Source: Tridacna crocea (Eukaryota > Mollusca > Bivalvia > Cardiida > Cardiidae). Taken from it: DNA of 64,000 nt. Of the stretch, positions 35,101 through 43,281 are shown in pieces (within the stretch, counting starts at the first letter, position 1; every line of letters begins with the position of its first letter). Location: contig OX031064.1 of NCBI GenBank assembly GCA_943736015.1, positions 37,003,361 through 37,067,360 of the forward strand, given 5' to 3'. The position numbers and the translations under genes are program-made. The notes under the pieces are model-generated. The model did no database searches. It had not been told where the DNA came from and was given only the letters and a program-made list of their open reading frames with translations.

Positions 35101-37691
35101 TATAAATATGCATGATGAAAGAACTGTGATGCTTCATAAGTATTACATTGACTATTAGAGCAATGTAGGTATTTAAATGAGCTCTGTACATGTGTATGTT
35201 ATACATGCTCAAAATGTGTTACACTTGTGACATCAGTTGAGACCTGCTGGCGAGGTCCACTGCTCACTCATTTAAATAAAATTGACATCACTGGCATCTT
35301 TTGACTTCCCGGATCAGGAAAATAGCAAATAGTGATATGTTATTCGAAGATTAAAGAAATACTGATGTCTGAAACATCAAATGTTACACTTGTGACATTT
35401 TTAGGTCATGTTGATCAAGCCAGGCTATACAACAGGTGTTGTATTTGTCTGTTGAAAAGACATTTTTTTATTGTTTCTAATACATTGCTGTTTATAAAAA
35501 AAACTTACCCAGAATGTTAAATTTCATCTATTCTCACTGGTAGCTTTAGAAAATCAGAGCACATGAAAAATTGTGCTCCCTTAAGCTCAAGGGGTAGGTG
35601 TATATAAATATTAGGATATTTGTTCCAACAATTCCAAAGTGGGTGGAAATGACGTCAGCTTGAAAATAATATACCTTAGTACACATACTGTAAACCTTGA
35701 TAATATATACTCACAACTGTAAGCAAGATTAACAAATGAAGAACAGGGTATTTTAAAAATGTCACACTAAAAGTGTTACACTTGTTACTTTTTTTGATAC
35801 ATTTTGGTCCATAACTCTAGAACGCGTAATGTTAGAATAATGAAACTTGGCAGGATTATGGAAAACCACAATCTACACATGATAAGATTAAAAAAATAAG
35901 AATTTTATATTTTGAATTAACAAAATCCTATGTTAGAGAAAAAGCTTCATTTTTTTTGAAGTTGCCCAAAAGCATATTGTTTGTTACAATGTTGTTCCTG
36001 TTTTCCACGATACTAGAAAAAAAGCTGTGAAAAAAGAAATAGTGTAGATCAAAGATCAAGCTGCATGTTTTGTGCAGCCTGATCTTGATCTAAACTTGCT
36101 GCAGAGGCTATTATAGTTGTGAGACTTCAAGGGTTAAGAGGTAATTTGTAAGGGGTTTCCTTTACCACTCACCTGCAGGTAAAGAAAAAGTTGCTATATC
36201 ACTAATAAAGTAACACGGAAAGTGTCCTTTGCGCTGCCTCAAGTTCATCGAGATCTCCCGTCTTATTTCTGCCGCCAAGTCTGGACTTGTATACGACGGT
36301 AATCGCTTAAAACCTTTTGATGCAATATCAGTGGCTGTGAGGAGGATAGCCACCATATCATCCCTGCGAAATCGCAGAGCTAAATGTACTAAAGTGTGTC
36401 CAATTTCAAATGCACTAGGTCTGTTTAAAATTAATACTTCATCTTTTGTAAGTTGTCTTGCTGGATCCCCACCCGATGTTAGAAACTGTTCAATCCCACC
36501 TGGATCACCACTAACTACTGCTTCACATGCCCCTAACCAGATTATATCTTCATTTCTTAATTTTTTTCTAAGCTTTTGAATACGTCTCTCTCTAGTCTCC
36601 TCCTCAACATTACCACCTATTGCACCTGCCCCATTGTCATGTAAAACAGATTCATTTCTACCTCTACCATGTTGTTTTTTCTCACGAGATGCCCGCGCTG
36701 TAAGAGGTGAACTTTGACCTGCTCCAGTTCCTACCGGTGAACTCTGCCCTGATGAGATCTCTTGTGGTGAAATATGCCCAGATCTGTTGTTGTTCTTTGG
36801 AGAATTTTGACCTGACTGATTATTTGGGGAGTTTTGACCTGAACTTGAATACGGTATAATTTGATCATCATTTGAAAGTTTGTGGATACTATTGTTAGAA
36901 GGTGACCTGACAGTCCTGTTGTTATTATTTGGTGAAGTCTGACCAGACAGAGATGAAGGTGAAGTCTGACCAGATTTGTTCCTATTGGCAGTATTCAAAT
37001 CATGTGATGATACTGAATATTTGGCACTTACAGGTGAGTTCTGCCCTGAACGGATATTTTCCTGATTTTTTGTGTCGACCTGTAGGGACACTTCTATTTC
37101 GCTTAAAGTTGGATCAATGGAACCATATTTATGTCCCTTTGGTGTATTACATATTGTACATTTCTTTGCTTGCGGATAATTCTCGTAAGTGCATGCCTTG
37201 CAAGCCCATTTTATGGTATTTCTAACATATGCTGCCACAGATTTGTTCAGTTCGGAACCTTTACCCTGCGATGAACCTGGAGATGTTGGAGATATTTTAC
37301 TGATTGGGGTTATCCTTCCTGATGATGGCAGTGCACCACTTGACGTTGGCTGTCTCCTCACCGTTGATGACTTTGTGATGTCAGGCACAGAATTTGATGG
37401 TGACATAAGCTTTTGGTTCCTTGGCATCAAACATGACACACACTTTGGAGCATTTGTCCAGTTAACACCAGTACAAGATGCACAGGACCACTTGTTGTCA
37501 GATTCTCTATTAGAAGCATTTCCGGTGTTTAAAGCATCTAGTTCAGCTACTTTGTAGATATCTTGCTCAGAGTTTTCTAGATCGGTAATTACTTGTAGAG
37601 GTCGTGGAGAGTTGCACATTACACACTTCTTTGAGGCTTGAAAATTTTTGTACGTACATGTTTCACAGTCCCATTTCAGCTCATCACTCAT
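19915..37691 (-). CDS. ZRANB1: ZRANB1 (TRABID) OTU deubiquitinase, complete coding region, 7 exons, 833 aa
   Basis: Joined minus-strand exons 37691-36173, 31806-31735, 29568-29373, 25804-25674, 24430-24305, 22528-22305 and 20148-19915 give 2502 nt with consistent phase and GT-AG introns. Three NZF fingers are visible: Cys 9/12/23/26, 70/73/84/87 and 164/167/178/181. The ankyrin ubiquitin-binding region spans about 365-505, and the OTU domain runs from about 535 to 760 with catalytic Cys563 (in TAGDCLLD) and His707 (in YTRGHFSALV). The tail is acidic (DGDSDDED). Known role of the family: hydrolysis of K29-, K33- and K63-linked ubiquitin chains, with links to Wnt/APC signalling, in cytoplasm and nucleus. 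The human protein is 708 aa; most of the extra length is a Ser/Asn/Gln-rich linker at 186-360. The start is the ATG whose MSDELKW aligns with the vertebrate N-terminus. A minus-strand AATAAA at 19783-19778 is a candidate poly(A) signal. Confidence 0.97.
20171..20396 (+). mobile_element. MITE-A in the last ZRANB1 intron
   Basis: TTAA ends. Begins 23 bp upstream of the last coding exon, on the side of its acceptor. Palindrome partly decayed. Confidence 0.75.
20400..21170. other. ZRANB1 last-intron sequence, nothing recognised
   Basis: Only AAACAAGAGGGCCATGATGG near 20958, a common edge of molluscan repeats, stands out. Confidence 0.5.
21173..21738. mobile_element. two degenerate MITE-A parts with a nested insert
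   Basis: A forward left half at 21173-21300 abuts a reverse copy from about 21305 that ends GTGGTAAAGGGTTAA. The reverse copy is interrupted at 21505-21699. Confidence 0.5.
21505..21699. mobile_element. ~195-bp insert with short inverted ends
   Basis: Begins CTGTGTTCAGGTTTTC and ends GAAACCCTAAACACAG, imperfect inverted ends of about 16 bp. Contains TAGGTAGGGTAG twice. No target duplication resolved. Confidence 0.45.
21745..21949 (+). mobile_element. MITE-A copy, chained
   Basis: Shares its right TTAA with the next copy; a short deletion in the left arm (CCCTGCCTGAGATAG). Confidence 0.7.
21946..22167 (-). mobile_element. MITE-A copy, chained
   Basis: Near-perfect palindrome; subtype with GGTGCAATTGTTAATTGATAG. 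Right TTAA changed to TTTA. Confidence 0.75.
22305..22528 (-). CDS. ZRANB1: ZRANB1 coding exon 6 (catalytic histidine)
   Basis: Encodes residues 682-756. It includes VYLPLLWERNFCYKTPIALG followed by the catalytic His707 motif. A Met/Gly/Ala-rich stretch at 714-732 replaces the vertebrate NDGYGNRG-type loop. Acceptor ATTTTCAG, donor GAG|GTAAGA, phase 0. Confidence 0.97.
22573..22802 (+). mobile_element. MITE-A in ZRANB1 intron 5
   Basis: Intact TTAA ends; begins 45 bp upstream of coding exon 6 on its acceptor side. Confidence 0.8.
23040..23560 (+). repeat. dispersed repeat, copy 2, with ~170 bp extra
   Basis: Same blocks as 3313-3720, interrupted between about 23205 and 23370 and joined on the right by a SINE. 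Confidence 0.6.
23560..23757 (+). mobile_element. older copy of the same SINE
   Basis: GGTTGTGAGGTAGAGCTTCA, CTGAGTTTAATTCCTGG and the tail CTTGTTTCTCAATAGATGTA match the 51.3-kb copy; the body is diverged. Confidence 0.6.
23767..23995 (+). mobile_element. MITE-B copy (family description)
   Basis: TTAA ends, TTAACCCTTTACCCCTTACG type terminus, a left arm with CAGCAAGGATGAAGCCGTTT, then a palindrome whose arms read ACATTGTGACAAAAGGTGAAA and continue to TTGCTCGT. Same overall length and layout as MITE-A and shared ends (TTAACCCTTTACC), but different arms. Seven copies in the window. Confidence 0.8.
24305..24430 (-). CDS. ZRANB1: ZRANB1 coding exon 5 (OTU domain)
   Basis: Encodes residues 640-681 plus one base. 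It holds the very conserved stretch LAHILRRPIIVYGVK of the OTU fold. Acceptor TTGACAG, donor GAAG|GTGAGT; phase 1 on both sides (126 nt). Confidence 0.96.
24476..24688 (+). mobile_element. MITE-A in ZRANB1 intron 4
   Basis: Begins 46 bp upstream of coding exon 5. Core shortened (AGGAGAAATACTGG). A reverse half-copy follows at 24700-24826. Confidence 0.65.
25195..25423 (+). mobile_element. MITE-A copy
   Basis: TTAA ends; a few unpaired bases in the palindrome arms. Confidence 0.75.
25674..25804 (-). CDS. ZRANB1: ZRANB1 coding exon 4 (OTU domain)
   Basis: Encodes residues 596-640. It opens FYPKWKEYES, aligning with FYTRWKDWES in vertebrates, and ends LLSLANQPG. The acceptor is TTGTTTCAG. The donor GTACAT is weaker than the others but is supported by phase. 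A MITE-A copy starts only 27 bp upstream of the acceptor end. Confidence 0.95.
25831..26059 (-). mobile_element. MITE-A in ZRANB1 intron 3
   Basis: Starts 27 bp upstream of coding exon 4; intact TTAA ends. Confidence 0.8.
26661..26792. repeat. 132-bp inverted-repeat element
   Basis: CAGTCATGAACGTGTGAAGC pairs with GGCTTCACACGCTCATGACT about 90 bp away. Small foldback element in a ZRANB1 intron. Confidence 0.55.
26848..28300. repeat. element with eight-step 156-bp tandem array
   Basis: The landmark AGATCTATCCACCCATG (or a one-base variant) recurs at 27011, 27167, 27323, 27479, 27635, 27791, 27947 and 28103, exactly 156 bp apart. The array ends in a CCCG-rich tract at 28183-28255. It is flanked by ATACGCCCGTC at 26874 and its complement GACGGGCGTAT near 28283, suggesting inverted ends of a transposon with internal tandem repeats. 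Confidence 0.85.
28345..28571 (+). mobile_element. MITE-A, left arm replaced
   Basis: After TTAACACTTTACCAAACAAT it carries TTGAAATTTGATTTGAGAAG, normally found on the other arm; a chimeric copy sharing TTAA with the next. Confidence 0.65.
28568..28799 (+). mobile_element. MITE-A copy, chained
   Basis: Intact ends; distal palindrome arm with CTTAACCCAC. Confidence 0.8.
29373..29568 (-). CDS. ZRANB1: ZRANB1 coding exon 3 (catalytic cysteine)
   Basis: Encodes residues 531-596. It contains the catalytic block RLYALWNRTAGDCLLDSV, nearly unchanged from vertebrates, with Cys563. Acceptor CGTTTCAG, donor ACAA|GTAAGT, exit phase 2. Confidence 0.97.
29889..30116 (+). mobile_element. MITE-A copy
   Basis: TTAA ends; core lost one A (GGAGAAATGCTGG) on one arm only. 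Confidence 0.8.
30320..31295 (+). repeat. degenerate tandem array, orientation 1
   Basis: Begins AGAGCTATGATGGCCCTGAA and ends CTCAGGTGAGCTAAAAA. Units of about 130-150 bp contain ACCTAGTTTTTGACCC, ATGACCCATTTTC and AAACATTCTGACCAA. The same family lies reversed at 50805-52070. Confidence 0.7.
31735..31806 (-). CDS. ZRANB1: ZRANB1 coding exon 2 (72 nt)
   Basis: A small exon for residues 507-530, EIEDLPRHVQTQLFDENLDS and the next four residues, matching the vertebrate segment between ankyrin region and OTU core. Acceptor TTTGCAG and donor AAAG|GTAAAA; phase 1 at both ends, so skipping it would keep frame. Confidence 0.95.
31867..32094 (-). mobile_element. MITE-B in ZRANB1 intron 1
   Basis: Reverse copy starting 61 bp upstream of coding exon 2; TTAA ends; palindrome TGCTCATGATGAGCA at its centre. 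Confidence 0.8.
32241..32468 (-). mobile_element. MITE-A copy
   Basis: TTAA ends; distal arm diverged (TTCTTCTTTCTCCAAAATGC). Confidence 0.7.
32474..32707 (+). mobile_element. MITE-A copy
   Basis: TTAA ends; palindrome nearly perfect (CACAAAGTTTT on the right). Confidence 0.8.
32829..35977. mobile_element. possible 3.1-kb element with repeated TTACACTTGTGAC motif
   Basis: GGGCAACTTCAAAAAATATG at 32833 is matched in reverse by CATTTTTTTTGAAGTTGCCC ending near 35968. Inside, TTACACTTGTGAC or a close form occurs at 33382, 33727 (CTACACTTGTGAC), 34866 (reverse), 35219, 35384 and 35776 (TTACACTTGTTAC). No intact reading frame. MITE-A pieces at 33803-34137 lie within it. Boundaries and unity are inferred. 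Confidence 0.4.
33803..34137 (-). mobile_element. two MITE-A remnants, second with one palindrome arm deleted
   Basis: 33803-33975 is a worn copy. 33972-34137 has TTAA ends but passes from TTTTTAATAAATGTG straight to ACCAGCATTTTCTCC, so only the distal arm remains. Confidence 0.65.
36045..36125. repeat. ATCAAAGATCA hairpin family
   Basis: AGATCAAAGATCAAGCTGCA pairs loosely with TGCAGCCTGATCTTGATCT. Relatives at 5488-5535, 11120-11175, 45590-45660 and 59112-59170. Confidence 0.55.
36173..37691 (-). CDS. ZRANB1: ZRANB1 coding exon 1 (NZF1-3, linker, ankyrin-type region)
   Basis: Encodes residues 1-506 plus one base of codon 507. It ends CCTGCAG|GTGAGT. An acceptor TTTTCAG lies just upstream at 37712, leaving 20 nt of 5'UTR before the ATG, so at least one more upstream exon exists. 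Finger 2 has Thr-Gly where fingers 1 and 3 have the ubiquitin-contacting Thr-Tyr. Eight S/A-G-Q/H-x-S-P units lie between residues 215 and 329. Confidence 0.97.
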
Positions 37692-37767
37692 TGTTTCCTT
37701 ACTAGGCGAGGCTGAAAATATAATAAAATAAGCATAACATTATACAATACATTTGCGACATTATGAT

Positions 37768-37849
37768 GATCAGCATTTTCTCCTTTTCCCACACTGTTTA
37801 AGGCTGTTGTTCTAAAATTCAATAAAAGCATTGTGTGGTAAAGGATTAG
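37768..37849. mobile_element. MITE-A right-end fragment
   Basis: CAGCATTTTCTCCTTTTCCC followed by TGTGTGGTAAAGGATTA, about 55 bp upstream of the ZRANB1 acceptor at 37712. Confidence 0.5.
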
Positions 37850-37994
37850 TCCAGAAATTATTAGTTTCTGACCACTATACCACATGTTCACTAGTGTTTT
37901 AGTCTTGAATCACAGAGAAATCATTGTTTCAAAAATACAAAATTATTTATAATGTGCAAGTTCTTTTTTTGCCACATATTTTTTTTCAAATGCT

Positions 37995-38448
37995 TTAACT
38001 CATTACCAAACAACAATATATAAATTGGTCCAAGTAGATTTGGTTGTATTGGGGTTTAACGCCACTTTAACAGCTAAGGTCATATCATGGCGGTCGGTGA
38101 CGCACACGTGTTTCCTGGCTTTCTCACCACTTACATTACTTTCTTTCCAAAGCCACCGACTACTTTTCTCACATGCTTCAGCAGAGGTGAGAGGCTAAAA
38201 TACGCCGGAAAGAAAGTTCGCTTCAACCGGGTATCGAACTCACAACCACCAGAAAGCATTTGCAGACGACAAAATAAAAGTGACTGAAAATTTGAAATTT
38301 GTTTTGTGAAGGGTAGAAAACATTGTGGGAAAAAGAAAAAATGCTGGTTACCAGCATGTAACCAGCATTTTGTCCTTTTCCTACAATGTTCTCTAAAGGC
38401 TTCTTTTTCAGGGGCGTCAAAAGTAGGGATTGTTTGGTAATGGGTTAA
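37995..38448 (-). mobile_element. MITE-A interrupted by a SINE
   Basis: TTAA ends. The arm breaks at TTGGTCCAAG (38032) and resumes at AAAGCATTTGCAGACGAC (38255). The palindrome loop has a duplicated GTAACCAGCAT. Confidence 0.75.
38030..38252 (-). mobile_element. tRNA-derived SINE inside MITE-A
   Basis: On the minus strand GAGTTCGATACCCGG (a B-box-like block) lies near the 5' end, and the 3' end carries GGCGTTAAACCCC. The latter block is familiar from dispersed bivalve SINEs; family naming is not attempted. Confidence 0.6.
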
Positions 38449-38456
38449 TGCACTTG

Positions 38457-38645
38457 ACCCCTTATTACACAGTATCAAGCTTAAATGACCCTATAGAAGA
38501 AGAAAAAGCCTTTTGAAAATATTATGGGAAAAGGAGAGAATGCCAGAACCAGCATTTTCTCCTTTTACAATCAATGTTTTCTACCCTATCACAGATACAG
38601 TCCATCACTAGAGTCACCCAAAATTTGTCACCTGCAAAGTCTATT
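38457..38645 (+). mobile_element. MITE-A, truncated on the right
   Basis: Left end CCCCTTATTACACAGTATC; the right arm stops at CACCTGCAAAGTC against the next copy. Confidence 0.55.
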
Positions 38646-38875
38646 AACTCATTATCAAATGACAAAATTTCAGAATGAAAGTGACTGAAAATTTGAAATT
38701 TCAAAATCAAAGTGACTGAAAATTTGAAATTTGCTTTGTGAAGGATAGAAAACATTGTGGGAAAAGGAGAAAATGCTGGTTACCAGCATTTTCTCCTTTT
38801 CCCACAATGTTTTCTATGGGTAGTTCTTTCTCAGGGACATCGATCAAAAGTAGGGATTATGTGGAAATGGATTAA
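38644..38875 (-). mobile_element. MITE-A with internal duplication
   Basis: AAAGTGACTGAAAATTTGAA occurs twice in a row at 38675-38735. Palindrome perfect; TTAA ends. Confidence 0.75.
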
Positions 38876-39030
38876 CCCAACTTTTAATGACCCTGAGCAG
38901 AAAACCTTTTGAAAACACTCTGGGAAAAGAAGAAAATGCTGTTACCAGTATTTTCACCTTTACCCACACTGATTTCTACTCTTACCATAATTAATCTCAT
39001 TCTTTCAGTCATTTATTTCAGTAAGTGCTA
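38872..39030 (+). mobile_element. MITE-A, truncated
   Basis: Shares TTAA with the previous copy and lacks the terminal ACCACACAATCC block and the right end. Confidence 0.5.
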
Positions 39031-39306
39031 ACATGTAAGAAGCACCTTTAAATACGTTATTGATTACATGCACTCCCTAACAGTATTTGTTTATGTAAAG
39101 GTATCCTTGGCAAATAAATTATACAACACAAAGCCTGAACAATTTGTCCATGTAAATACTGTATATCTCCGAATAAATGCGCCCTCCCTATAGTAGCCCC
39201 CCTGCGTTGAAAAACCCTTAAAATCATGATAACCTAATTTAGTTAATTAAAATGACTATATTTTAAAGAATTTGATGAATATTTCATTTCATTTGATTAT
39301 TTCCTC

Positions 39307-39534
39307 TTAACCCATTACCACACAATCCCTACTTTTGACGCCCCTGAGAAAGAAGCCTTTTGAAAACACTGTAGGAAAAGGAGAGAATGCTGGTAACCAG
39401 CATTTTCTCCTTTTCCCACAGTGTTTTCTACCCTTCCCAGATCAAATTTTAATTTTTTAGTCACCTTCATTTTGTCGTCTGCAAATGCTTTCAATTTGAA
39501 CCAGTCTAAAATTAGACGTGTGGTAAAGAGTTAA
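39307..39534 (+). mobile_element. MITE-A copy, chained
   Basis: Intact; shares TTAA with the reverse copy that follows. Confidence 0.8.
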
Positions 39535-39768
39535 CTCATTTTAAAACCAAACAACAAAATTTTAGGTTTACATGTCCAAATCGGAAGCAATTGCAGAAGA
39601 CAAAATAAAAGTGACAGAAAATTTGAAATTTGTCTTGTGAAGGGTAGAAAACATTGTGGGAAAAGGAGAAAATGCTGGTTACCAGCATTTTCTCCTTTTC
39701 CCACAATGTTTTTTAAAGGCTTCTTTCTCTGGGGCATCAAAAGTAGGGATTGTTTGGTAACGGGTTAA
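39531..39768 (-). mobile_element. MITE-A copy, chained
   Basis: Perfect palindrome; small insertion in the left terminus (TTTTAAAACC). Confidence 0.8.
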
Positions 39769-39972
39769 TAACGACAGCATTTTACCCCATGACCTGTCAC
39801 AATGAACAACTACTTTTTTTCTGAAATATTTTTATCAAAATTATGACATTTACCAATATCTCTGAATATTTCTCAATAACTATTGTTACGATTTCAAGCA
39901 ATTTCCAAAAGAGAACCCATGCCAAGAAACTCATTAGGCATTGTAATGGGCTTGAAACCAAAGGATGGCTGG

Positions 39973-40205
39973 TTTAGCCCATTATCACACAATTCCTACT
40001 TTTGACGCCCCTGAGAAACAAGCCTTTAGAAAACATTGTGGGAAAAGGAGAAAATGATGGTTACCAACATTTTCTCCTTTTCCCACAATGATTTCTACCC
40101 TTCACAAAACAAATTTTAAAGTTTTAGTCACTTTCATTTCCTCGTCTGCAAATGCTTTTGATTTGGGCAAGCCTTATTTAATATTGTCATTTGGTAATGA
40201 GTTAA
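39973..40205 (+). mobile_element. MITE-A copy
   Basis: Left TTAA changed to TTTA; right TTAA shared with a broken neighbour. Confidence 0.75.
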
Positions 40206-40692
40206 TTCTTTAGCAGACAGCAAATTTATAGACCAGTCTAAATTGAATGCATTTGCAGATGACAAAATAAATGTGACTGAAAATTTTAATTGGGAAGGGT
40301 AGAAAACATTGTGGGAAAAAGGAAAAGGAAAAGGGGGGTGTCAGATGAATCCCCCTAAATTTCCAAATTTTTTTTGATGGACTTCCAACTCATTGGTGAC
40401 TGATTCTGATTTGTGCTTTGGATCCGTGTCTGCATATCTAAGATTGACCGAGTTGAACCCCGCTCCCCCTCCTTCATTTTAGCAACAAAGAATTTGTTGA
40501 AAGGGCTTATTGGTCTGACCTAACTAATTGGAGTGATCTAACTGAAACAGTGTTGAAAGCAACACTGATAACTAACAAATCAAAATAATGTCTAATAAAG
40601 CTGTGTCTTGCAATTGGATCAAAGAGTGTTTTCATGGGCCTTTTTTTCTCAAAGTTGTTACACTCAAGATTGTGTGGCAAAGACTTTAATAT
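40202..40692 (-). mobile_element. MITE-A broken by ~280 bp of other sequence
   Basis: Left half to CATTGTGGGAAAAAGG, then unrelated sequence from about 40335 (GGGGGGTGTCAGATGAATCC), right end from GTGTTTTCATGGGCC to GACTTTAA. Confidence 0.5.
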
Positions 40693-41902
40693 TTACCGCA
40701 TTATCATGTTATAAGATTTCAGACTTATCCAAATTGTGACTGAAATGACGAATTTGTCATCAAAATGAAAGGAAACACTGTTGATCAAGGACAAATCACA
40801 GGTGAACACCATTTCTTTTCCTGTTCCCACAATATTAAAGTATTTTTCCCTCAGGATGCTTAAGTAAAGCTATGGTCACACCTTATGTAGTTGACCGTAG
40901 TGGGGAATAACCGTAGATGGCCATAAATTAAACATAGCTAACATAGTTGAACATGGTAACATGTAATTAACTGTAGTTCAACATGGTAATAAACATAGTT
41001 TGAACCTACGGTTTGCCCATACTAAGCACAAAATTTTCGAACATATTCAAATATTTGTTACAGTTTACCAAGTTGTTGTAACTGTACTGTGGCTGTAGTA
41101 TGAACATAGTTCACGTTTTTACACATACTTCAACATAATTAGACTTTATATATCGCCAAGTTTCAACCTTCTTTGAATGTTTATTCAATGTAGTTGACCG
41201 TAGAAGCAGTATGGCAGACTACGTTTGAAATTAAAGCTATGGTCACACCTTACATAGTTGACCGTAGTGGGGAATGACTGTAGATGGCCGTAGTTAAACG
41301 TTTCTGTCGTAGTTGAACATAGTTACATGTAGTTAACAGTAGTAATGAACATAGTTTGAATATGTTCAAAATTTGTTACAGTTATCTAGGTTGTTGTGAC
41401 TGTACTGTGACCGTAGTTTGAACCTAGTTAACTGTAATATGTTTAATATGTTCAACTACGGTAATTTCCTAATATGGTCATAATGGTAATATGTGACAGT
41501 AGTTTAAAGTACAATGACTGCAGCTTGCCCTTACTGACCAACACAAACACAACATTTTACCATAGCTTTACACAGTTGACATTACTTTACCATAGTTGCA
41601 TGTACTTAGGATGTAGTTGATGCGTAGTTTAGGGTAGTGTAGTTAATCATAGTTAGACGTAGTAATACTCTCAGTTAGCCCCAGCCATGTTGCACGTAGT
41701 TCAATGTAGTTAACCATACTTATACCTAGTTCAACTTACTTAGACTAAATCTGTATCGCCAAGTTCAAACCTACTTTGAAAGTATTTCAACGTAGTTAAC
41801 CGTAGTAGCAATATGGCAGACTAAGTTTGAATTAACTACGGACAACTACATGCATTGACCGTAAATGTGACCATAGCTTTAGGAATTGTTTGGTAAATTG
41901 TA
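40687..41902 (-). mobile_element. old MITE-A hosting the 1-kb element
   Basis: Left part up to CAGGATGCTTAAG and right part GGAATTGTTTGGTAAATTG are the two sides of one copy. Confidence 0.6.
40867..41879. mobile_element. ~1-kb TA-flanked element built of GTAGTT-like repeats
   Basis: Ends AAGCTATGGTCACA in inverted orientation, TA on each side. The end sequence appears again internally at about 41234 after TTTGAAATTA, so two units (about 367 and 646 bp) sit head to tail. The body is a degenerate mosaic of GTAGTTGACCGTAG, ACATAGTT and GTAGTTAA. No frame of note. Confidence 0.7.
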
Positions 41903-41945
41903 AACCCCGAGTCATAATAACCAAAAGAAAACAGCCAAACTGCTG

Positions 41946-42174
41946 TTAAATTCTTTACCAAACAATCCAGAATTTGAGTAACCCTGACTGAGAAGCATTT
42001 GAAAATATTGTGTGAATAGGAGCGAATGCTGGTTTTCTGCTTTTTCTCCCTTTCCTGTTTTCTGTCTAGTCAGAACTAATCTTGCATTCATTTTTATTAG
42101 TTTTGAATTAGTTGTCGAGACATGCTTTCAATTTTCGTAGAGTCTAAAATATGTCATTACGGAAAGGGCTAAAT
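41946..42174 (+). mobile_element. MITE-A, divergent
   Basis: TTAA at left; palindrome decayed (GGAGCGAATGCTGGTTTTCT). Confidence 0.55.
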
Positions 42175-42279
42175 GAAGTTACAACCTTGAAGGCATTACA
42201 TAGCCTGAAAAGGAGCCGATAAATTGGGGTGAAACGACATAGAACTTTCTGAGAATGACGGTAACATTATCACCCTGGT

Positions 42280-42508
42280 TTAACTCTTTACCAAACGACA
42301 AAATGTTAGACTGGTCCAAATTGAAAGCATTTGCAGACGACAAAATAAACTTAGCTCAAAAATTGAAATTTGTTTCCAGCAGGGTAGAAAACATTGTGGG
42401 AAAAGGAGAAAATGCTGGTTACCAGCATTTTCTCCTTTTCCCATAATGTTTTCAAAAGGCTTCTTTCCCAGGGGTGTTAAAAGTCGGGATTGTGTGGTAA
42501 AGAGTTAA
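42280..42508 (-). mobile_element. MITE-A copy, intact
   Basis: TTAA on both sides; a single palindrome mismatch. Confidence 0.85.
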
Positions 42509-42616
42509 GTCAAAGACTTCTTTGAGGTGACTGCCATTTGTCAAATCCACTTTATCAGCACAGAATATGTTTCAAGGCTGATGATGATTCATTTGGACAT
42601 TAAACAGCATTCAGGA

Positions 42617-42852
42617 TTAACTCATTACCAAACGACAATATCTTGGGATTTGTCCGAATCGAAAACATTAATTTGCAGAGGACAAGATAAAAGTCACTGA
42701 AAATTTGAAATTTGTTATGTGAAGAGTAGAAAACATTGTGGGAAAAGGAGAGAATGCTGGTTTACCAGCATTTTCTCCTTTACCCACAATGTTTTCTAAA
42801 GGCTTCTTTCTAAGGGTCGTAAAAAGCAGGGATTGTGTGGTAATGGGTTTAA
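42617..42852 (-). mobile_element. MITE-A copy
   Basis: TTAA ends; duplicated bases in the left arm (ACATTAATTTGCAGAGG). Confidence 0.8.
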
Positions 42853-43052
42853 TATGGGACACTTTCAATACTTTCACTACCTTTAAGTTTTTCCAAGTTA
42901 GCTGATAACTTTTGTGTGACAGGAAGTTTATAATGTGGTTGGAAGTGTACAGATTGTTGAGTGTTTTTGACATTGATTAGTGAAGTATACTCTAATAAGA
43001 TTCACATTCATGCTGTGAACTATTCCTCCTTTAATGATGGGTTGACTGTCTT

Positions 43053-43281
43053 TTAACGCATTACCACACAATCCCTACTTTTGACTCCCCTGAGAAAGAA
43101 GCCTTTTGAAAACACAATGGGAAAAGGAGAAAATGCTGGTAACCAGCATTTTCTCCTTTTTCCCATAGTGTTTTCTATCCTTCCCAGAACAAATTTCTAT
43201 TTTTCAGTCACCTTAATTTTGTCGTCTGCAAATGCTTTCAATTTGGACCAGTCTAAAATTTTCTCGTGTGGTAAAGAGTTA
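43053..43281 (+). mobile_element. MITE-A copy, chained
   Basis: Core subtype with ACACAATGGG; runs into the next copy through TTACCC. Confidence 0.8.

Noticed and set aside
36929-37557. Plus-strand frames opposite the ZRANB1 first exon
   Set aside because: Antisense shadows of a well-supported coding exon.
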